Both the position numbers and the translations under genes were made by a program. Positions 1 to 8,145 of a stretch of 52,697 nt of DNA are shown here, piece by piece. The stretch's first letter is position 1; each line of letters starts with the position of its first letter. The notes under the pieces are model-generated. The model worked only from the letters and a program-made list of their open reading frames with translations, was not told the origin of the DNA and ran no database searches. The stretch comes from Vibrio sp. Isolate34 (GTDB lineage Bacteria > Pseudomonadota > Gammaproteobacteria > Enterobacterales > Vibrionaceae): NCBI RefSeq assembly GCF_022397915.1, contig NZ_JAKEUO010000003.1, positions 1,820 to 54,516 on the forward strand. Direction: 5' to 3'.

Positions 1-189
1 GGTGGTATTAGCCATCGTTTCCAATGGTTATCCCCCACATCAAGGCAATTTCCTAGGCATTACTCACCCGTCCGCCGCTCGACGCCCATTAACGCACCCG
101 AAGGATTGTTAGTGTCGTTTCCGCTCGACTTGCATGTGTTAGGCCTGCCGCCAGCGTTCAATCTGAGCCATGATCAAACTCTTCAATTT
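1..189 (-). rRNA. rrs: 16S rRNA, 5' end (partial)
   Basis: Read on the minus strand, the segment begins AAATTGAAGAGTTTGATCAT and continues with the conserved GCTCAGATTGAACGCTGGCG and GCAGGCCTAACACATGCAAG. This is the standard 5' end of gammaproteobacterial 16S rRNA. The first base maps to 189; the gene runs off the left edge of the window, so only about 190 nt of roughly 1,540 are present. Confidence 0.98.
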
Positions 190-543
190 AAAGTTTTGAT
201 TACCTAAATTAATAGGTGTGACTCAACGAATACTGACTTCAAAACTAATATTCATTCACCTATTCGAAAATAAACAAAGAACATGTAATTCTAAAGCTAT
301 TATCCCTCTCTTCTTAAATAAATAGGAACAGAAAGATAATGAATTGACTGTGCCAAGTCCTAAGACTTGATTGGTCACTCAGTTCATTGAAATCAATTTG
401 TTACCGAAGTAACTGCCATTCCTGAGAATGACGTTTTGATATTCATCAACGAGTGCCCACACAGATTGATAGGTTTAAATTGTTAAAGAGCTTTGCTTGT
501 CGAAACTTTCTTTTTACAAAGAAACCCTTGAAAGCGGACGTGA
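190..543 (-). other. rrn leader RNA region
   Basis: Transcribed but non-coding leader between the rrn promoters and mature 16S. It contains boxA (481-492) and then the sequence AATCTGTGTGGGCACTCG (458-475) that typically follows boxA in Vibrio and Escherichia rrn leaders. The remainder is expected to hold the 5' half of the RNase III processing stem of 16S, whose partner lies outside the window. No coding region is supported here. Confidence 0.8.
481..492 (-). promoter_or_regulatory. boxA antitermination site of the rrn leader
   Basis: The minus strand reads AGCTCTTTAACA, matching the boxA core GCTCTTTAACA that is bound by NusB/NusE to make rRNA transcription resistant to Rho. It lies downstream of both promoters and about 290 nt before the 16S 5' end. 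Confidence 0.85.
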
Positions 544-571
544 ATTCTAGCGATTTAATCTTAAGTGTCAA
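544..571 (-). promoter_or_regulatory. rrn P2 promoter
   Basis: On the minus strand TTGACA (566-571) and TAGAAT (544-549) are separated by 16 bp. A very A/T-rich stretch lies just upstream (572-600) and can act as an UP element. Position between P1 and boxA is that of a standard rrn P2. Confidence 0.8.
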
Positions 572-654
572 ACACTTTTTAAAATTAATTTTTTCGAACT
601 TTCCGTCTTACTGATTACTGCTGAAGCCTTATGGCGTCTGCTGTGTCAGTGAGG

Positions 655-720
655 CGGCATTATAGAGATCATCGAAAACATGGCAACCCCTTTTTTGATA
701 AAAATTCAAAAAACTTGCTT
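655..720 (-). promoter_or_regulatory. rrn P1 promoter with UP element
   Basis: On the minus strand TTGCCA (681-686) and a perfect TATAAT (659-664) have a 16-bp spacer, followed by the GC-rich discriminator GCCGCC (652-658) that is the hallmark of stringently controlled rRNA promoters. The A/T-rich run 691-720 upstream of the -35 fits an UP element. Control by ppGpp/DksA and Fis is expected from the class, not demonstrated here. Confidence 0.85.
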
Positions 721-787
721 AAGTGGCTACTTTTACGTCAAAAGGTTCTTTCGTCGCTCAAAGCTCATACAATAATGGGCATATTAC

Positions 788-1312
788 TTAAAACTTTGCG
801 ATTAGATCTTTCGAAAAAGCCTCTATATCTAGCTCAATGCTCCATTTCTCACTCAGTTCTAGGATGTTATCTAGCGATTGCTGAACTGTTTTTATCGTCA
901 ATGTGTTGTTATCTAGGTCGTATACCTGTTTTTGTGTGGTGTAATAGAAGTAAAGGATGGTCAGCGCGTCTAGGTCACCTTGTTCAGCTTTGGGTTGAAT
1001 ACGCTTGAGCTTACGATAGATTTGATTATGGATTTGCTTAAGGTTCCATACATAAAGTGCTTCTTTGAAGTAATCATGCCCTTTTACACGACTCGCGATA
1101 AATGCATTCAAGGCGACTGATAAGATCACACCCAATACGTTCAAGTGGAAATTACCTGTCGATTCGCCAGCGATTGACTGTCCTGAACCAAATAAGTCAA
1201 TCAGTATGGTTCCGAATACAATGGCGAACACGGCGAGTGAACCAACCAACGACACCAACAGCAGGTTCATCTTCTTTCTATATTCTTCTTTATTGATCTT
1301 CTGTAACTTCAT
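788..1312 (-). CDS. DUF3087 family membrane protein
   Basis: A 174-residue protein resembling the DUF3087 family, common in Vibrio and of unknown function. Two hydrophobic segments (about residues 16-40 and 57-73) form a membrane hairpin near the N-terminus; the rest is a soluble, charged helical domain (about 80-174). The ATG at 1312 has GGAAG 6 nt upstream. It is transcribed toward the rRNA operon and no convincing terminator separates its end from rrn P1, so read-through into the rrn promoter region is possible. No role can be assigned from sequence. Confidence 0.8.
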   Translation of the reverse strand: MKLQKINKEEYRKKMNLLLVSLVGSLAVFAIVFGTILIDLFGSGQSIAGESTGNFHLNVLGVILSVALNAFIASRVKGHDYFKEALYVWNLKQIHNQIYRKLKRIQPKAEQGDLDALTILYFYYTTQKQVYDLDNNTLTIKTVQQSLDNILELSEKWSIELDIEAFSKDLIAKF

Positions 1313-1568
1313 CGACTACTTCCTTCTGCAAGCCACCTAATAATTTGCGCATACTATCTATGTAAACATTGGGTCGCTTCAACCCTTACCATCTTGTAAT
1401 GTGGTCATTCTCTATTTAATACGCAGAGTTCTTCTGGTTGGCGCTATACGCAACTCTATTTGACTTCATTAATAGAAAAGAGTTACATACCGCCACAATT
1501 TTGGTTATTCATCAATTCATGTTGATAAAACTCGTTTCGCTTTATCACATACTGACAAGGTACATTCC

Positions 1569-2168
1569 ATGCGTTCATTTGTATTACGCGCTCGCGCAGC
1601 CCCTACAGAGAGCAAACTTATCTTAGAAGGTGTTGGGCAAGATGCTCATACTGAGATTTTGGCTCATACTCTGATGAACACGATCTTCGTTGCTCAATCT
1701 CACCGTGAGAATGTCACCGTGCACCTTGTATTAGAAAGCACTAAAGACTTTTCACGTACGATTACATTCGATTCAAACGAGATCACCAACATTGGTGGCT
1801 TCCACGAGTCTGCACTGTTATCAGCGGTAGTAAGAGCGGTTGACGCTTCTCAAGGTATGAATAAAGAGCAGACGCGTCAGGTTGAACCGGGCATCACTGT
1901 TCGTACTATAAGTTTTGAAAAGCTGGTTAAAGAACTGGCTGAAGACCACCAGCTGTACATGATGGACAAGAAAGGCGACTTTATCCGTGATGCAGAGATT
2001 GCTGAAAACCCATGTTTCCTTCTAACTGACCACATTCCTATGCCGAAGAAGAGCTATAACAGCTTAAAGCGTCTGGGAACAGAGAAAATCAGTTTAGGTC
2101 CAAACATGCTGTTCGCTTCTCAGTGTGTCGTGTTGATCAACAATGAGCTTGATATTCGCGGCTTCTAA
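1569..2168 (+). CDS. TrmY-like (DUF358) SPOUT methyltransferase homologue
   Basis: A 199-residue protein of the family containing archaeal TrmY, the SAM-dependent enzyme that N1-methylates pseudouridine 54 in tRNA. Supporting features are the N-terminal MRSFVLRARAAPTES, a central strand 'VLESTKDFSRTITFD', and a C-terminal knot-like region with 'CFLLTDHIPMP' and 'KISLGPNMLFASQCVVLINNEL' style residues (a SPOUT SAM-binding knot). The ATG at 1569 has AAGG 8 nt upstream. Bacterial tRNAs carry ribothymidine at position 54, made by TrmA, so the substrate of the bacterial homologue is unclear. Monocistronic, followed by a terminator. Confidence 0.8.
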   Translation: MRSFVLRARAAPTESKLILEGVGQDAHTEILAHTLMNTIFVAQSHRENVTVHLVLESTKDFSRTITFDSNEITNIGGFHESALLSAVVRAVDASQGMNKEQTRQVEPGITVRTISFEKLVKELAEDHQLYMMDKKGDFIRDAEIAENPCFLLTDHIPMPKKSYNSLKRLGTEKISLGPNMLFASQCVVLINNELDIRGF

Positions 2169-2196
2169 CCTCCGAGCTAATTGTCTAAACACAAAG

Positions 2197-2223
2197 AGAG
2201 CTCAACAGTATGAGCTCTTTTTA
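2197..2223 (+). terminator. Terminator after the TrmY-like gene
   Basis: Stem AGAGCTCA (2197-2204) pairs with TGAGCTCT (2211-2218) and is followed by a run of T. It lies 30 nt after the stop codon. Confidence 0.75.
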
Positions 2224-2270
2224 ATATCTATATCTTGTTATCAAACGGGTTATCTAGGAATCAGACCTGA

Positions 2271-3371
2271 TTAACCAAAGATGAAGCTGTATAGGAAGCC
2301 TGCACCCATCGCCATGCTTAAGATAACGAATAAGAATGCTGCAATCATTTGGTTTTTGAAGATTGATTTAAGCAAGATAACTTCAGTCAAACTTGCACCC
2401 GCACTACCAATGATCAATGCCATTACCGAACCTAACGCCATACCTTTCTGAACTAGAGCAGCACTTAGTGGAATTACCGCTTCAGCACGAATGTACAGTG
2501 GAATACCAATCACAGCGGCTACAGGAATCGCATACCACATACCTTCACCAGCGTACTCGGCAATTAGGTCTGTAGGAATGAAGCCATAGATGAATGAACC
2601 AATCGCGATACCCGTCATTAGGTAAGGGAAAACTTGTTTGAAGTCTTTCCAAGTTGAGAACCAAATTCTCATCCAACGGCTAGGCTCTTTCTTCTCTACG
2701 ATTTCAGCTGTTGCGCTTCCATCCGCTGAACAGCATGAAACGGTCACTTGTGGCTCTTCTTTTTTCGAATCACAGCAAGATGTTTCTTTTGCCATTACTG
2801 GTGCAGGTTCAGCACATGCACTTGTACCACATGAAGACTCTGCCTTCGCTGGCGCTGCTTTCTTAGGAGCAGAATCACCACAACTAATGCCACAGTTTGA
2901 AGCAGAACCTGTCGATTCATACGCTTCAGGTTTTACGTAGCGCTCAAAGCCCAGCTTCTCAAGTGCGTAACCTGCCACTACCGATACTGTCATTGCGACT
3001 AAGAAGTAGAACACAGTCACTTGCCAACCAAACGTAATCACGAACAAACCAATGATCACTGGGTTCAATAGTGGGCTACCAAATAGGAACACCATCATTG
3101 GCCCAAAACCCGCTCGTGCACGCAGCAACCCTTTTAAGAAAGGAATGGTCGAACATGAACAGAAAGGTGTAATTGCACCCAGTAGTGCAGCCACTACATA
3201 CCCCTTACCGTTACGCGAGCTCAGAATCGATTGAATCTTTTCTGGCGTAAGAAACTCTTGCAGAATCCCAACAATGTAGCTGATCGCCAAGAAAAGGATG
3301 ATTAGCTCTACTGCTAAGAAGGCGAACATATCAAGTGCGTCTTTTAGCATTGTTAACATTTCATTGCTCAT
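2271..3371 (-). CDS. Permease of the ArsP/YraQ (UPF0718, COG0701) family with Cys-rich loop
   Basis: A 366-residue multi-pass membrane protein of the family that includes ArsP, an exporter of trivalent organoarsenicals. The N-terminal half has the signature FCSCSTIPFLKGLL and a GSPLLNP motif (about residues 70-110); a mirrored set of membrane helices follows. Between the halves is a cytoplasmic loop (about 160-220) very rich in Cys pairs (SCGTSAC, TSCCDS, VSCCSAD), likely to bind soft metals or metalloids. I chose the ATG at 3371, which has GGAG 8 nt upstream; an upstream start at 3422 would reach almost to an operator. Divergent from an arsR gene, which probably represses it. Substrate unproven: arsenical, other metalloid or thiol-reactive metal. 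Confidence 0.85.
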   Translation of the reverse strand: MSNEMLTMLKDALDMFAFLAVELIILFLAISYIVGILQEFLTPEKIQSILSSRNGKGYVVAALLGAITPFCSCSTIPFLKGLLRARAGFGPMMVFLFGSPLLNPVIIGLFVITFGWQVTVFYFLVAMTVSVVAGYALEKLGFERYVKPEAYESTGSASNCGISCGDSAPKKAAPAKAESSCGTSACAEPAPVMAKETSCCDSKKEEPQVTVSCCSADGSATAEIVEKKEPSRWMRIWFSTWKDFKQVFPYLMTGIAIGSFIYGFIPTDLIAEYAGEGMWYAIPVAAVIGIPLYIRAEAVIPLSAALVQKGMALGSVMALIIGSAGASLTEVILLKSIFKNQMIAAFLFVILSMAMGAGFLYSFIFG

Positions 3372-3428
3372 AATTAACTCCAAACTGGATTGAAGGCCGG
3401 ACTCTATGAGAAAAGTAACCAACCCTTA

Positions 3429-3448
3429 ATTTCGAATATTCTCGAATT
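3429..3448. promoter_or_regulatory. ArsR-type operator O1
   Basis: Inverted repeat ATTTCGA-N6-TCGAATT, 6 of 7 positions symmetric and the same 20-bp geometry as O2 and O3. It lies 58 bp upstream of the permease ATG, where it would overlap that gene's promoter. Confidence 0.65.
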
Positions 3449-3478
3449 ATAGAAATATCTCGTAACAGATCAATTTTT

Positions 3479-3498
3479 ATTTCGATAAAAATCGAAAT
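3479..3498. promoter_or_regulatory. ArsR-type operator O2
   Basis: Perfect inverted repeat ATTTCGAT-AAAA-ATCGAAAT in the middle of the divergent intergenic region. Equivalent to ATTTCGA-N6-TCGAAAT. Confidence 0.75.
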
Positions 3499-3565
3499 AA
3501 TTTTCAAAGGGTTTATTTTTCAATGACTTAATAAATTACGGTCTTTACATTTGTATTTAGAGAAT

Positions 3566-3585
3566 ATTTCGACTAATATCGAAAT
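3566..3585. promoter_or_regulatory. ArsR-type operator O3
   Basis: Perfect inverted repeat ATTTCGA-N6-TCGAAAT, 20 bp before the arsR start codon. This position implies autorepression of the regulator gene. Confidence 0.75.
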
Positions 3586-3604
3586 TAAATCTTGAGGAGT
3601 TAAT

Positions 3605-3901
3605 ATGAACTTAGAAGTCGTAGCGAAAGCACTTAAAGAGTTGGGACACCCTATTCGCCTAACTATTTATAAGAGTGTCGTTAAAGCTGGCTACCAAGGC
3701 ATTGCAGTTGGCGGCCTACAAGAAGAGCTAGGTATCCCTGGCTCCACCTTGTCTCACCACATTTCAAGCCTAGCGTCTGCAGGCCTCATCAGCCAAAGAC
3801 GAGAAGGAAGAACCTTATTCTGCGTGGCAGAGTATGAATGCCTAGCAGGCGTGATTGATTTCTTACAAGACGAGTGTTGTGTGAACGAACAGTGCAATTA
3901 G
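3605..3901 (+). CDS. ArsR-family transcriptional repressor
   Basis: A 98-residue winged-helix regulator. Residues about 5-25 (ALKELGHPIRLTIYK) are the first helices; the recognition helix is around PGSTLSHHISSLASAGL (about 45-62) and the wing REGRTLFC follows. The family's usual CVC metal site in helix 3 is absent; instead the C-terminus ends in DECCVNEQC (about 90-98), a Cys cluster that could bind arsenite or another soft ligand. RBS GAGGAG is 7 nt before the ATG. Divergent from the Cys-rich permease, and three ATTTCGA-N6-TCGAAAT operators lie between them, so it most likely represses both genes until its ligand appears. Confidence 0.88.
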   Translation: MNLEVVAKALKELGHPIRLTIYKSVVKAGYQGIAVGGLQEELGIPGSTLSHHISSLASAGLISQRREGRTLFCVAEYECLAGVIDFLQDECCVNEQCN

Positions 3902-4080
3902 TGCTTCTTTAGACGTAGAGCTGGTGTTGAAAATTTACTGCATGAGATCTTAATAGAGACCTTTCAGAATCTAGACAAAGCCCGAGATGCCAGCAATGTG
4001 ATTAATTGATTGCGAGCGTAAGCCGAACGCCAACTGCGGCAAGTGTTAATCACTACATCGAACCCGTTATTCAAATAGAA

Positions 4081-4114
4081 CAAAGCCAGCAATTGATGCT
4101 GGCTTTGTTGTTTT
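4081..4114 (+). terminator. Terminator downstream of arsR
   Basis: Stem CAAAGCCAGC (4081-4090) with GCTGGCTTTG (4098-4107), 7-nt loop, followed by TTGTTTT. The 180 bp between the arsR stop and this hairpin hold nothing I can recognise. Confidence 0.75.
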
Positions 4115-4184
4115 CATAATCTGAAAGTCAGTTGGCTTAAGCTAGCCTAGTGCTTGAGCGAACCAAGTGCATGTGCGGACTTAG

Positions 4185-4799
4185 CTACGCGGCTTCCGCT
4201 TTGACGACCGGTTGATAGCGCCCCGGTTTATGGTTCATCGCCAAAATCAAGTTGGTGACTATCGCGCCCAGTACAGACAACAGAACCAATGACACATCAA
4301 CGATAAATAGTGACAGCACAACAATCGTGCAGTCTAGTGCCATCTGAACCTTACCTGCACGAATTCCAAAACGTTCTTGTAGGAACAACGCGAGAATATT
4401 GAAGCCACCCAAGCTCATCTTGTGACGGAAGATCACCAGCATACCGGTACCAATTAGTCCGCCGCCAAGTAATGCTGCATACAGTGCATGAATCTCGGCT
4501 ATCTGAATCACATGATACAAATGATCCACGGCGAACGAAACAATCGAAACGGCAATAAAGGTGTTGATAGTAAAGCGCCACCCCATACGAGCGACCGACA
4601 AAATATAGAAAGGTAAGTTAAGTGCGAAGAACACTTGGCCAAAGCTCAAGTCCGTCACTTTGGTAATGAAGATAGCTAAACCAGCCGTGCCTCCCGTGAG
4701 CAAACCGACCTGATTGAAAAAGATAACGCCGAGTGATACCAATGCGCTACCTAAGATCAGCGCCAGTAAGTTTTCGCGAAGGTTATGATCTTTATCCAT
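4185..4799 (-). CDS. YitT-family (DUF161) membrane protein
   Basis: A 204-residue inner-membrane protein with five to six predicted helices and the family motif LLTGGTAGLAI (about residues 33-45), repeated in degenerate form as MSLGGFNILALFL (about 127-140). Unlike longer YitT proteins it lacks the C-terminal soluble DUF2179 domain. The ATG at 4799 is preceded by AGGGAGAG at proper spacing, so it is preferred over the ATG at 4829, which has no ribosome site. Function unknown; transport is often supposed. Single-gene unit, no informative neighbour. Confidence 0.85.
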   Translation of the reverse strand: MDKDHNLRENLLALILGSALVSLGVIFFNQVGLLTGGTAGLAIFITKVTDLSFGQVFFALNLPFYILSVARMGWRFTINTFIAVSIVSFAVDHLYHVIQIAEIHALYAALLGGGLIGTGMLVIFRHKMSLGGFNILALFLQERFGIRAGKVQMALDCTIVVLSLFIVDVSLVLLSVLGAIVTNLILAMNHKPGRYQPVVKAEAA

Positions 4800-5207
4800 G
4801 TGAATGACTCTCCCTGAATCTTTTAACATCGCGTTTCAGTCAGTTGAAACGATTTACGCCCAAATTTACGATGTTTAGCAGATAAGTCGAGCGAACAGCC
4901 GATCTTGTGAGGTGATTAGTTTGTATATTAGTTTTTACAGTTTTGTGAAATATCTTAATAAAGCAACCAGTTACGAACATGAAATTAAGTATCCATTCTG
5001 AATTACACGCTTCTAACGTTGAATCGGTGAGCATAGCGTTTTCTTATTTATTGGTCATGTTTCATCCCTATTCCAGCAACGCATCAATCCATGGATAGGT
5101 CTATGCATAAAACGCATAGATTAAATCACAAATGGTCATTTGATACATATCTCACTCGTCATTATGATGCGCGACTTCTTACAACATATAGCGCATGTAA
5201 ACACCTT
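4800..5207. other. Intergenic region between yitT-like gene and His-rich gene
   Basis: About 400 bp separating two divergent genes. It should hold both promoters but I see no convincing -35/-10 pair, palindrome or small gene. In-frame ATG codons at 5091 and 5103 could extend the His-rich protein to 114 residues but have no ribosome site. Confidence 0.4.
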
Positions 5208-5435
5208 ATGTTTTCACAATCTCTTTTTGCCCAACTGGCCAGAATGACGTTATTCCTCGTCATTAGTTTGGTTATTGTGCATCACAGTCAGCCATTGATT
5301 GATCTCTTGGCTCAGCATGCCGTAAGCAGTGGTTGCCACCAGCAGTCAGGGCATGATCATTCTGGGCACGAACATCACCATGAGATGACTGACCAACACA
5401 TGTCAGCGCAAGACCACTCACATCACCACCATTAA
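5208..5435 (+). CDS. Small membrane-anchored His-rich protein
   Basis: I do not recognise a named family. With the ATG at 5208 it has 75 residues: a short N-terminus, one hydrophobic helix (MTLFLVISLVIV, about 13-24), and a C-terminal tail where about a third of residues are His, ending HSHHHH, with one Cys. Such a tail suggests binding of Cu, Ni or Zn, probably in the periplasm. The start is uncertain: 5091 would give 114 residues. Only 15 bp separate it from the MFS transporter gene, so the two are probably co-transcribed and the protein may serve as a metal-binding partner. The gene could also be a DUF2946-type protein. Confidence 0.6.
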   Translation: MFSQSLFAQLARMTLFLVISLVIVHHSQPLIDLLAQHAVSSGCHQQSGHDHSGHEHHHEMTDQHMSAQDHSHHHH

Positions 5436-5450
5436 TTTAAGAGTATTAGA

Positions 5451-6662
5451 ATGAGCATTTTCCGTTTTCCTTTACTGGTATGGCTTGGGATCGGCACACT
5501 TATTATCAGTCTAGGGATCAGACAATCATTCGGCATTTTCATGATGCCAATTTCAGAGCATTTCGGCACGGGTCGAGAGTTTTTTAGCTTCGCTATTGCT
5601 CTACAAAACCTTTTGTTCGGTGTATTCCAACCTTTTGTTGGTATGGCCGCTGACAAGTGGGGAGCAAGACGCATCATTATTGCAGGCGCATGTGCTTACG
5701 GTTTGGGTTTACTTCTTACCTCAATTTCTACCGAATCAAGCATGCTTTACGTTTCACTAGGCGCATTGGTTGGCCTTGGACTAAGTGCAACAAGCTATGT
5801 GATTGTATTAGGCGCTGTCGCGAAAGTAGTACCCGCAGAGCATGCAGCTAAAGCATTCGGTTTAACCACAGCTGCCGGTTCATTTGGTATGTTCGCAGTG
5901 ATTCCGGGCGCACAATACATGTTGAACGAATTTGACTGGCAGAGTGCGATGCAAGTGTTTGGCGTATTGTGTTGCTTGATGATCTCTTTTGCACTGTTCA
6001 TGCGTGCGCCAAAATCGGCATCAAACAAACAGGCACAAGCAGAAGACAATCAAACATTGAAAGAAGCGTTGTCTGAAGCGTTCTCTAACAAGAGTTACTG
6101 GTTGATTCATGCAGGCTTCTTTGTGTGTGGTTTCCACGTGATGTTTATCGCAACGCACTTACCAAGTTATTTAGCAGATAAGAACTTGCCTGCGAGCAGC
6201 GCTGCGATGGCACTGGCTTATGTCGGTATCTTTAACATCTTCGGATCTTACTTCTGGGGTGTAATGGGCGATAGATTCAATAAGCGTCATGTGATGTCGG
6301 CACTGTACTTAGTTCGTACTGTGGTTATTGGCGCGTTTGTGACTCTGCCAGTAACGGAATCAACCGCAGCTATCTTTGGTGCAGCCATCGGCTTCTGTTG
6401 GCTAGGTACGGTTCCACTCACTTCAGGTTTAGTTCGCCAAATCTTTGGTGCTCGTTACCTATCTACTCTATATGGCTTGGTGTTCTTCACTCACCAAGTA
6501 GGTAGTTTCTTAGGCGCTTGGGTTGGTGGTCGTATTTACGATTACTACGGATCTTACGAGCCAATTTGGTGGTCAACGGTGGTATTGGCATTTGCAGCAG
6601 CGCTTATCCATTTACCAATCAATGACAAGCCGATTGAGCGCATCAAATTGGCAATGGCTTAA
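5451..6662 (+). CDS. MFS transporter
   Basis: A 403-residue major facilitator with 12 predicted helices. The loop between helices 2 and 3 has GMAADKWGARR (about 64-74), the MFS motif A, with a second copy GVMGDRFNKRH (about 278-288) in the C-terminal half. The N-terminus GIGTLIISLGIRQSFGIFM resembles monocarboxylate/oxalate-formate type carriers. The ATG at 5451 lies 15 bp after the His-rich gene. Substrate unknown; the neighbour hints at metal or metal-chelate export, but an organic anion is equally possible. A strong terminator follows. Confidence 0.82.
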   Translation: MSIFRFPLLVWLGIGTLIISLGIRQSFGIFMMPISEHFGTGREFFSFAIALQNLLFGVFQPFVGMAADKWGARRIIIAGACAYGLGLLLTSISTESSMLYVSLGALVGLGLSATSYVIVLGAVAKVVPAEHAAKAFGLTTAAGSFGMFAVIPGAQYMLNEFDWQSAMQVFGVLCCLMISFALFMRAPKSASNKQAQAEDNQTLKEALSEAFSNKSYWLIHAGFFVCGFHVMFIATHLPSYLADKNLPASSAAMALAYVGIFNIFGSYFWGVMGDRFNKRHVMSALYLVRTVVIGAFVTLPVTESTAAIFGAAIGFCWLGTVPLTSGLVRQIFGARYLSTLYGLVFFTHQVGSFLGAWVGGRIYDYYGSYEPIWWSTVVLAFAAALIHLPINDKPIERIKLAMA

Positions 6663-6705
6663 CATTTAACGCTGACTCCCCCAGCAGCGAAAATCGATAA
6701 GCAAT

Positions 6706-6767
6706 CCAATAAGAGAGTGGATATTGAAAGGAGCGCATCCTGAGATATTCACTCTCTTTTTTATTGG
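6706..6767 (+). terminator. Terminator after the MFS gene
   Basis: Long hairpin in which CCAATAAGAGAGTGGATAT pairs with the segment around ATATTCACTCTCTTTTTTATTGG (6744-6767), interrupted by a loop of about 18 nt. It includes a T-run at 6757-6762. Confidence 0.7.
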
Positions 6768-6886
6768 CCGTTGAAATCGACATTATAACTAGCGAAACTT
6801 GCATAAACCTCACTGAATAATAAGACTATTCCTGCCGTTTTACTTTATAGTATTCGTTCTTCCCTTTTGAACTTATTCGCAGGCTT

Positions 6887-7612
6887 ATGGAATACCTAGA
6901 TCAGACCGCCCTTATCGCGATGGCACTCATTTTTGTCGGCTCGTTTGTACAAACCGCAATCGGCTTTGGCTTGGCAATTGTGGCTGCCCCGTTGTTGTTT
7001 TTGGTCTCACCTGACTATGTACCCGCGCCTATCTGTCTTGTTGGTCTGTTCATTTCTGTATTCAACGCGTTTAAACACCGAGCAAACATCTCTATTGGCG
7101 GATTAAAAATCGCACTATTAGGCCGTATTCCGGGCTCACTGGCAGGCGGGGCTTTGTTGGTGATGGTTTCGACGAGTGTGCTGTCACTGTGGTTAGGCTT
7201 ATTGGTAGTATTCGCCGTGATTGTTAGCTTACTTCCGTTTAGGTTAGAACCGACGCCTGCAAAAATGGGCATCGCGGGGTTCTTTTCAGGCTTCTTCGGT
7301 ACCAGTTCAGGCATTGGTGGTCCACCTATGGCACTCCTTCTTCAACACCAAGATGCCAATCAACTTCGTGGCAACCTTTCTGCATTCTTTGTGTTTAGTT
7401 CTATCATTTCATTACTGGTACAGATCCCAATTGGCTTCTTCACCATGCACCATTTGATCATCACAATCCCGCTGCTTCCTGCCGCTTGGTTGGGTTACAA
7501 GGTGGCGCTATTGACGACGCAAAGCATTCCCAAAGAGAAGATACGTATAGGCTCTTTGTTACTATGTTCTATCAGCGGCTTTACTGCCATTTGGCAAGGC
7601 TTAGCTGGCTAA
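6887..7612 (+). CDS. TauE/SafE-family anion permease
   Basis: A 241-residue polytopic membrane protein with the two internally repeated halves of the TauE/SafE family: FVGSFVQTAIGFGLAIVAAP (about 17-36) and FFSGFFGTSSGIGGPPMALL (about 131-150). Members export sulfite, sulfoacetate or related organosulfur anions. The ATG at 6887 has AGG 4 nt upstream. It stands alone, 225 bp after the MFS gene, so the substrate cannot be inferred from neighbours. Confidence 0.87.
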   Translation: MEYLDQTALIAMALIFVGSFVQTAIGFGLAIVAAPLLFLVSPDYVPAPICLVGLFISVFNAFKHRANISIGGLKIALLGRIPGSLAGGALLVMVSTSVLSLWLGLLVVFAVIVSLLPFRLEPTPAKMGIAGFFSGFFGTSSGIGGPPMALLLQHQDANQLRGNLSAFFVFSSIISLLVQIPIGFFTMHHLIITIPLLPAAWLGYKVALLTTQSIPKEKIRIGSLLLCSISGFTAIWQGLAG

Positions 7613-7691
7613 TTCGAAGCAGAAGCTCGAAGCAGAAACATCGATAAAACAACAAACACAAATCCAAGACCAGACGATGAAAGGACGTTCT

Positions 7692-8054
7692 ATGACATAC
7701 GATGAGTTCAATGCATTCTGTGAATCACAAGCAGCCACCAGCTATGTGATGCAGTGGAATAACTCTCACGTTTGGAAAGTAGGTGGGAAGGTGTTTGCGA
7801 TTGGAGGTTGGGGACCGAACGACGAGCCTGCATTTATCTTCAAAGCGTCGGATCAGAATTTCGACTTTCTAAAAGAAGAGCCTGGTTATAAACCTGCGCC
7901 CTACTTTGCTTCACGCGGTATGAAGTGGATTCAACTATTTGAGAGCACACCAAAAAGGGATGAGGAATTGAGATACTACCTCACTGAATCACACCGAATT
8001 GTGTCTTTAGGGCTAACCAAAAAGAAACAAGCAGAACTCGGGCTCAATCAATAG
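7692..8054 (+). CDS. MmcQ/YjbR family protein
   Basis: A 120-residue protein of the MmcQ/YjbR (DUF419) family, with a CyaY-like or double-wing fold. Recognisable are YVMQWNNSHVWKVGGKVFAI (about 16-35), the FKAS strand, PGYKPAPYFASRGMKWIQL, and ESHRIVSLGLTKKKQAELG at the C-terminus. I chose the ATG at 7692 because AAAGGA sits 7 nt upstream; the ATG at 7677 has none. Some relatives have been suggested to bind DNA, but no firm function exists. Confidence 0.85.
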   Translation: MTYDEFNAFCESQAATSYVMQWNNSHVWKVGGKVFAIGGWGPNDEPAFIFKASDQNFDFLKEEPGYKPAPYFASRGMKWIQLFESTPKRDEELRYYLTESHRIVSLGLTKKKQAELGLNQ

Positions 8055-8145
8055 CCAGAAATTCTGCTTGTTAATAGGCCACCCAATACTAGATAACCTT
8101 TCAAAACTTAGGCTGCTATTAAAAGCTTAAATCGCTCTTAAAAAC

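Noticed and set aside
631..1008. Plus-strand open frame of 125 codons
   Set aside because: It lies across rrn P1 and antisense to the DUF3087 gene, with no ribosome site and no protein-like pattern.
1438..1626. Plus-strand open frame of 62 codons
   Set aside because: Overlaps the start of the TrmY-like gene in another frame, no ribosome site.
4840..5034. Minus-strand open frame of 64 codons upstream of the YitT-like gene
   Set aside because: No ribosome site, low-complexity composition, covers what must be the promoter region.
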